A DNA stretch of 36,379 bases from Rugamonas violacea (GTDB lineage Bacteria; Pseudomonadota; Gammaproteobacteria; Burkholderiales; Burkholderiaceae_D). The notes under the pieces are model-generated. The model was not told the DNA's origin, did not search any database, and saw only the letters and a program-made list of their open reading frames with translations. The stretch spans positions 123,909 through 160,287 of the forward strand of contig NZ_JAEMNU010000113.1 in NCBI RefSeq assembly GCF_016461825.1. Reading direction: 5' to 3'. The first letter of the stretch is position 1; every line of letters begins with the position of its first letter. The position numbers and the translations under genes are program-made. Positions 31,720-36,379 of this stretch are shown in pieces.

Positions 31720-34179
31720 ATGTATCTCGCCCATGGCACACTGATTCCCTCGGCCCAGGCCGAGTCCACCCAACTACTGGCGGCGCTGCAAGCGCGGCTG
31801 CCGGCCACGCTGGCCGCCCGCTTCGACGTCGAGACGGTCCTCGCCTGCGCCGAGCGGTTTGCCGCCTGGCTAAACGACGCTTCGGACGAGGCCGACTGGC
31901 TCGCCATCGACGCCGCCAGCCGCGCCGCGCTGGGCGCCTTTTGCCGCCGCGACGCGCTCAGCGCCAAGCTCACGCGCGAACTCGGCGAAACGCCGTTCTC
32001 GCTGCGCCGCATCGCCTACGACCGGCCGCAGTTCGAAAGCTGGCGGCCGCTGGGCCTGGTGGTGCACATCACCCCCGCCAACGCCGCCCTGCTGCCCTTC
32101 TTCGCGCTGCTGGAAAGCCTGCTGGTGGGCAACGTCAACTGGTTGCGCCCCAGCGGCAGCGACGACGGCCGCACCGCGCCGCTGCTGGCGGCTTTCCTGC
32201 GCCACGACCCGAGCGGCACGCTGGCCGACTATCTTGCCGTGCTGCCCCTGCCGAGCCGCGACCTGAGCGCCCTGTTCCAGCCCGCCGACGCCATTTCGGC
32301 CTGGGGCGGCGCCACCGCGCTGGCGGCCATCCGCCTGCAGGCGCCGGCCGGTTGCCGCTGGATCGACTGGGGCCACCGCATCAGTTTTGCCTACCTGGTG
32401 GCCGGGGCCGCCGACGCAGCGCAACTGGAGGCCCTGGCCGACGAAGTCTGCCGCCTCGACCAGCAAGCCTGCTCCAGCCCGCAATGCGTGCTGGTCGACA
32501 GCGACCAGCCCGAAGTGTTGCGCCACATCGGCGAGCAACTGGCCCAGGCGCTGGCGCGCCGCGCGCCGCACTGGCCGGCGCTGGTGCCCAACGAACAGGA
32601 AGCCGCCGAGATCACCACCCAGGTGGCGTTCGCCCGCCTCGACCAGAGTTTCGGCGACGTCGCCGGCCAGGTCTGGCAAGACCAGGGCTGGCGCGTCGTC
32701 TGGGCGCACAGCCCGGCGCTGGCCGCCTCGCCGCTGTTCCGCACGGTGCAATTGCGGCCAGTGCCGCGCGCGCAACTGGTCGCCGTACTGCAACCATGGC
32801 GCACGCAACTGCAAACCTGCGGCCTGGTCGCGGCCGCACACGAGCTCGGCGAATTGAGCCAACTGCTGCTGGCCGCCGGCGTCAGCCGGGTGGTCCCGCC
32901 CGCCGCCATGCACGACGGCTACCACGGCGAGCCGCACGACGGCGTGTACGCGCTGGCGCGCCTGGCCAAGCGGGCCTCCGTCACCTTGCCGGCCCACACC
33001 CTGGCCGGCCTGGCGACGCTGGATCTGCCGCCGCCGGCGCCGGCCGAGTTGGCCAATCAGCCCATCATGGGCAAGATCGACTTCCAGCGCAACGGCGTCA
33101 ACGCCCAGGCCCAGCTGTTCTTCCGCAGCGGCGGCAGCAGCGGCGAGCCCAAGCTGGCGGGCTTCAGCTACCGCGACTACCACCGGCAGATGCGGGCGGC
33201 GGCCGACGGCTTGTTCGCCGCCGGACTCGATCCGCAGCACGACCGGGTCATCAACCTCTTGTACGGCGGCGAGCTGTACGGCGGCCTGCTGAGCTTCTTC
33301 ACCATACTCGACAAACTGTCGGCCGCCCATTTCCCCATGGGCGGCCCGGCCACCGAGGATTGCGGCGACATCGCGCGCCTCATCGTCCAGCAGAAAATCA
33401 ACACCCTGGTCGGCATGCCCGGCACCATCCACCGGCTGTTCGTGCAGCACGAAGCCATGCTGCGCGAATACGGCGGGGTCAAAAAAATATTGTTGGGCGG
33501 CGAGCATTTGAACGATGCCCAGCGGGACTTTTTGGCCAGCTTCGGCATACCGCTGATACGCTCGGCCATCTACGGCTCGGTCGACGCCGGTCCGCTGGGC
33601 CATGCCTGCGCGGCCGGCGCGGATGGCGTCTTCCACCTGATGGCCGACACCCAGTGGCTGGAAATCGTCGACCCCGAACATGACCGCCCCGTCGCGCCGG
33701 ACGGCGTCGGCCGCCTGCTGTTCACCTCGCGCGCCCGCGAGGGGCAAACGGTGGCGCGCTACGAGCTGGGCGACCTGGGCCGTTGGCTGCCCGGCGACTG
33801 CCCCTGCGGCCAGGCCGCGCCGCGTTTCCAACTGTGCGGACGGCACGGCCAGCTCATGCGGGTCGGCACGGTCTACCTGAATCCAACCCGGATGGCCGAG
33901 CAGATCGGCGCCCCGGTGCAGTTCCTGATCGATTACGCGGCCAACGGCTGCGACCGTATCCAGGCGCAGGTGGAGGGCGATGTGGAGCATGCCCGCAGCC
34001 GCATGTTGCTGCACCCCATGCTGGAGCAGGTCATCGAGTGCGGCTTGTTGGAGCTGAACGTCGTTGCCAGCCAGGCCAGCCAGTTCATGCGCCATCCACG
34101 CAGCGGCAAAACGCCGCTGGTGCTGGACCGGCGCCGCGCCGCCGACGCCGCAAGCGCACCTGAAGGAGAGACAGCATGA
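31720..34179 (+). CDS. LuxC-type acyl reductase fused to a PaaK/LuxE-like adenylate-forming ligase
   Basis: 819 aa in two parts. Residues about 1-435 form an aldehyde-dehydrogenase-fold reductase of the LuxC family. It has the catalytic Cys251 in the family motif QQACSSPQ and an NADPH-site segment VVHITPANAALLPFFALLES (about 114-133). Residues about 448-800 form an adenylate-forming ligase of the phenylacetate-CoA ligase/LuxE type. It has the ATP loop FFRSGGSSGEPKL (467-479), AIYGSVDAG (616-624) and YELGDLGRW (681-689), and a CPCG pair at 694-697. A short Pro/Ala linker joins them. The start ATG at 31720 has an AAGGAG site within the end of the LuxE-like gene. The fusion would let one protein activate an acid and reduce it to an aldehyde. 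The stop overlaps the next start by four bases. Confidence 0.88.
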   Translation: MYLAHGTLIPSAQAESTQLLAALQARLPATLAARFDVETVLACAERFAAWLNDASDEADWLAIDAASRAALGAFCRRDALSAKLTRELGETPFSLRRIAYDRPQFESWRPLGLVVHITPANAALLPFFALLESLLVGNVNWLRPSGSDDGRTAPLLAAFLRHDPSGTLADYLAVLPLPSRDLSALFQPADAISAWGGATALAAIRLQAPAGCRWIDWGHRISFAYLVAGAADAAQLEALADEVCRLDQQACSSPQCVLVDSDQPEVLRHIGEQLAQALARRAPHWPALVPNEQEAAEITTQVAFARLDQSFGDVAGQVWQDQGWRVVWAHSPALAASPLFRTVQLRPVPRAQLVAVLQPWRTQLQTCGLVAAAHELGELSQLLLAAGVSRVVPPAAMHDGYHGEPHDGVYALARLAKRASVTLPAHTLAGLATLDLPPPAPAELANQPIMGKIDFQRNGVNAQAQLFFRSGGSSGEPKLAGFSYRDYHRQMRAAADGLFAAGLDPQHDRVINLLYGGELYGGLLSFFTILDKLSAAHFPMGGPATEDCGDIARLIVQQKINTLVGMPGTIHRLFVQHEAMLREYGGVKKILLGGEHLNDAQRDFLASFGIPLIRSAIYGSVDAGPLGHACAAGADGVFHLMADTQWLEIVDPEHDRPVAPDGVGRLLFTSRAREGQTVARYELGDLGRWLPGDCPCGQAAPRFQLCGRHGQLMRVGTVYLNPTRMAEQIGAPVQFLIDYAANGCDRIQAQVEGDVEHARSRMLLHPMLEQVIECGLLELNVVASQASQFMRHPRSGKTPLVLDRRRAADAASAPEGETA

Positions 34180-35453
34180 ACTCTGAGATACAAACGCTGG
34201 TGTGCCACGCACGCCGGCACGCGCCTTTTTATGCCGAGCTGTACCGCTCGCTGCCGGCCAGCGGCTGGCAGTTGCAAGATTTGCCCTTGATCGACCCGGC
34301 CGACTATTGGCGGCATTCCATGCCGCTGGCGTCCTGGCCGGTGCTGACCGGCCCCATCACCGACGGCAACGTGTTCAAGACCGGCGGCTCCAGCGGCGAC
34401 GGCAAACTCTCCGTCTACACCCGGGCCGAATGGAACGACTTCGTGCGCGCCTTCGGCGCCGCCCTGGGCACCCGCCTGCGCAGCGGCGACCGCGTCGCCA
34501 ACCTGTTTTTCGCCGGCGACCTGTACACCAGCTTCCTGTTCATTCACAGCGCGCTGGCCGAATCGCCGGTGCCGGTCTGCGAATATCCGTTCACCGGGGC
34601 GATGGAACTGGCCGCCCTGGCAGAGGCCGTCAAGGTGCACCAGATCAACGTGCTGGCCTGCGTGCCGGCCCAGCTGATGCGCTTCGCCAGCCATCTGGCG
34701 GCCAGCCAGCAGGTCTTGTCCGGCGTCAGCACCGTGCTGTACGGCGGAGAAAGCCTGTTCGCCGATCAGATAACCCTGCTGAAACACACCTTCCCCAACG
34801 CGGTCTTCGCCTCGATCGGCTGCGCCGGTGTCGACTCCGGCCTGGTCGGCGCCAGCACGCCCGATTGCGCCTTGGGCGAACACCGCGTCTTCGACGGCGA
34901 GACGATCGTCGAAATCGTCGACGAGGCCAGCGGACTGGCGATACACGGCACCGGCCAGAACGGCCTGCTGGTGGTGACCAACCTGAAGCGCCGCCTGATG
35001 CCCTTGATCCGCTATCCGACCGGCGACCTGGCCGCCTGGTGCGAGCCGGCCGGCGCCGCGCAGCGCAAATTCGCCCTGCGCGGCCGCGCCAGCCAGGGCC
35101 GCCGGGTGCGGGTCGGCACGCTGTCGCTGTTCCCGGAGGATATCGACGCCGTGGTGCAGGAACAGGTCGGCAACATCCTGTGGCAGTTGGTCATCAGCCG
35201 CGCCGACGGCCTGGACCAGCTCGCCTTGCGGCTGGTGGCGGACCAGTACATCGAGACGGCGGTGGCGGAGCGGCTGCGCGCCGCCCTGTTGACCAGCTCG
35301 CCGCCGATCCAGGCCGGCATCGAGCAGGGCCAGTTGCGCTTGCGGGTCGAGCACTGCCCGCTCAGCCGCGCGCGCTTCCATCCACGCTCGGGCAAGCTGA
35401 TGCGCATCGTCGACCAGCGCGACTATGCCGCCGCCGCGGAGAGCGTGACATGA
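34176..35453 (+). CDS. Stand-alone PaaK-like adenylate-forming ligase
   Basis: 425-aa cytoplasmic protein. The ATP loop FKTGGSSGDGK is at 67-77, VLYGGESLF at about 188-196 and IRYPTGDLAAW at about 275-285. It resembles the C-terminal half of the preceding fusion along its length (GGSSG loop, LLYGGELYGG versus LFFAGDLYTS, GDLGRW versus GDLAAW, MRVGTVYLNP versus VRVGTLSLFP), so the two are paralogues. It lacks the reductase half. An N-terminal segment (RRHAPFYAELYRSLP) is typical of PaaK relatives. It is translationally coupled at both ends through ATGA overlaps. It probably activates a second carboxylic acid or forms a complex with the reductase. CoA transfer is not proven by sequence. Confidence 0.85.
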   Translation: MNSEIQTLVCHARRHAPFYAELYRSLPASGWQLQDLPLIDPADYWRHSMPLASWPVLTGPITDGNVFKTGGSSGDGKLSVYTRAEWNDFVRAFGAALGTRLRSGDRVANLFFAGDLYTSFLFIHSALAESPVPVCEYPFTGAMELAALAEAVKVHQINVLACVPAQLMRFASHLAASQQVLSGVSTVLYGGESLFADQITLLKHTFPNAVFASIGCAGVDSGLVGASTPDCALGEHRVFDGETIVEIVDEASGLAIHGTGQNGLLVVTNLKRRLMPLIRYPTGDLAAWCEPAGAAQRKFALRGRASQGRRVRVGTLSLFPEDIDAVVQEQVGNILWQLVISRADGLDQLALRLVADQYIETAVAERLRAALLTSSPPIQAGIEQGQLRLRVEHCPLSRARFHPRSGKLMRIVDQRDYAAAAESVT

Positions 35454-36370
35454 GCCCGGCCAAGCAAGCCATCGTCTCCATCCGCGACTTCGCGCCGGAC
35501 GACGCCGAAAGTGTCAGCGCCCTGTTCCGCGCCGTGTACGGCGACCGCTATGTGTATCCGGACGTCTACCTGCCGTCGATGATCCACCACAACAACGAGC
35601 AGCAACTCTGGCAATCCTCGGTCGCCTGCGTCGACGGCGCGATCGTCGGCCATGCCGTGCTGTGGCGCCATCCGGACACCCCCGACTGCGCCGAGCTGGC
35701 GCTCAACGTGGTCCACCCGAGCGCGCGCGGCATGGGCATCGCCACCATTCTGGGCCGCCACCTGTGCGAGCTGGCCCGCAAGCAGGGCTTGCGGCGGGTG
35801 ACCATCAAGCAGGTGTCGTCGCACCGGCAAAGCCAGCGCCTGGCGCAGACGCTGGGTTTCCACACCATCGGCCTGCTGCTCGATTACGTCGCCTCGCCCT
35901 TCGGCGATAGCGGGCGCGAGAGCGTGGTGCTGGGCTGCCTGCCCCTGCAGCCGAGCCCCATGCCAGCCTTGCCATGGCCGCCGGCCTGCCGTGACTGGGT
36001 CGCGCCGATGGAGCGCCACTTCGGCACCCAAGCCGCCATTCCCGCCGCGCAAGGGCTGGTCATCGTGGTCGGCAGCCACGGGCAAAGGATAGAAGTGACC
36101 TTGAATCAGCCGAGCCCGGATCACCTGTCCGAAGTGGCCCGCATGCCGACGGGGCGCCTGATCTATGTCAAGTTGGCGCTGGACCGGCGCGCCCCGGCCG
36201 CCATGCAGGAACTGCACCGGGCCGGCTTTGCCTACGCCGGCATCATGCCGCGCGCCGGACGGGGCTGGTACGGCCTGATGCAACGCGGTTATGCAGAACA
36301 GGAGCTGGATTTGTATTGCCCGGTTTCCCGCGCGCTGCAGCAGGGCAGCATGAAGGCCGAGCTGGCTTAG
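35450..36370 (+). CDS. GNAT-family N-acetyltransferase with a C-terminal extension
   Basis: 306 aa. The N-terminal half is a GNAT fold: IRDFAPDDAESVSALFRAVYG, then LALNVVHPSARGMGIATIL (about 84-101) with the acetyl-CoA-binding RGMGIA loop, and a SQRLAQTLGFH helix-strand near 125-137. Residues about 185-306 form a second alpha/beta part (VIVVGSHGQRIEVTLNQP, LIYVKLALDRR, GFAYAGIMPRAGRG) that may be a degenerate second GNAT unit. It begins in an ATGA overlap with the ligase gene and is the last complete gene in the window. A role in acylating an amine of the cluster's product, or in detoxifying it, is an inference from context. Confidence 0.85.
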   Translation: MSPAKQAIVSIRDFAPDDAESVSALFRAVYGDRYVYPDVYLPSMIHHNNEQQLWQSSVACVDGAIVGHAVLWRHPDTPDCAELALNVVHPSARGMGIATILGRHLCELARKQGLRRVTIKQVSSHRQSQRLAQTLGFHTIGLLLDYVASPFGDSGRESVVLGCLPLQPSPMPALPWPPACRDWVAPMERHFGTQAAIPAAQGLVIVVGSHGQRIEVTLNQPSPDHLSEVARMPTGRLIYVKLALDRRAPAAMQELHRAGFAYAGIMPRAGRGWYGLMQRGYAEQELDLYCPVSRALQQGSMKAELA

Positions 36371-36379
36371 GCACCCCAA

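Noticed and set aside
30588..34179. A bioluminescence (lux) operon
   Set aside because: LuxE- and LuxC-type proteins are present, but no luciferase (LuxA/LuxB) or LuxD thioesterase gene is in view, and the fusion and extra ligase differ from lux operons.
31870..34212. 780-aa minus-strand frame opposite the LuxC-ligase fusion
   Set aside because: Composition typical of antisense frames, no ribosome site, no domain.
34202..35449. Upstream extension of the GNAT frame through the ligase gene
   Set aside because: The frame is open by chance. The ATG at 35450 in a four-base overlap starts the GNAT fold.

Overview
The window is a high-GC (roughly 65%), densely coding chromosomal segment. It most resembles an Oxalobacteraceae betaproteobacterium of the Massilia/Duganella/Telluria kind. 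I infer this from codon usage, three large TonB-dependent receptors, a secreted sedolisin, tandem alkaline phosphatases and intergenic GGGGTC...GACCCC palindromes. The genus is an inference and no database was searched.

Layout. (1) 1-6.2 kb: a TonB receptor with a (Gln-Ala)n linker encoded by a hexanucleotide repeat (-), a methyl-accepting chemotaxis protein (+), a shared bidirectional terminator, and an APC-family amino-acid permease with a TTG start (-). (2) 6.2-10.6 kb: an intergenic stretch with repeats and a possible gene remnant, a lipoprotein sedolisin (S53) with three Ig-like repeats (-), and divergently galE (+). A short relic resembling a ribbon-helix-helix antitoxin follows galE. 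(3) 10.6-14.4 kb (-): a phosphate-starvation operon with a good Pho box, a lipoprotein alkaline phosphatase, a periplasmic alkaline phosphatase and a secreted protein of unknown function. (4) 14.5-16.7 kb: a YajD-type HNH protein (+) and a CHASE3-GAF-GGDEF diguanylate cyclase (-). (5) 17.1-23.1 kb (+): a TonB receptor followed by a translationally coupled ABC-2 exporter-type ATPase and two DUF3526-type permeases. A promoter flanked by two copies of one inverted repeat precedes it. (6) 23.2-24.6 kb, less GC-rich: an Lrp/AsnC regulator (-), a decayed copy of its own 5' end, and a DUF1272-gamma-glutamylcyclotransferase fusion (+). (7) 24.6-28.9 kb (-): an iron-type uptake operon (TonB receptor, DUF3325-like, DUF3649-like, PepSY reductase-like membrane protein) with two Fur boxes around a TATAAT promoter. 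(8) 29.3-36.4 kb (+), divergent from the Fur boxes: an MdfA-like exporter, a LuxE-like acyl-protein synthetase, a LuxC reductase fused to an adenylate-forming ligase, a second stand-alone ligase and a GNAT acetyltransferase. These five genes have short gaps or 4-nt overlaps.

The most interesting unit is region 8 with region 7. It is a compact carboxylic-acid-activating and reducing cluster with its own exporter, sharing a Fur-box intergenic region with a receptor operon. It has LuxE- and LuxC-like genes but no luciferase genes in view, so bioluminescence is not supported here. A small-molecule (possibly metal-related) pathway is a testable inference. The cluster ends within about 10 bases of the window edge, so more genes could follow.
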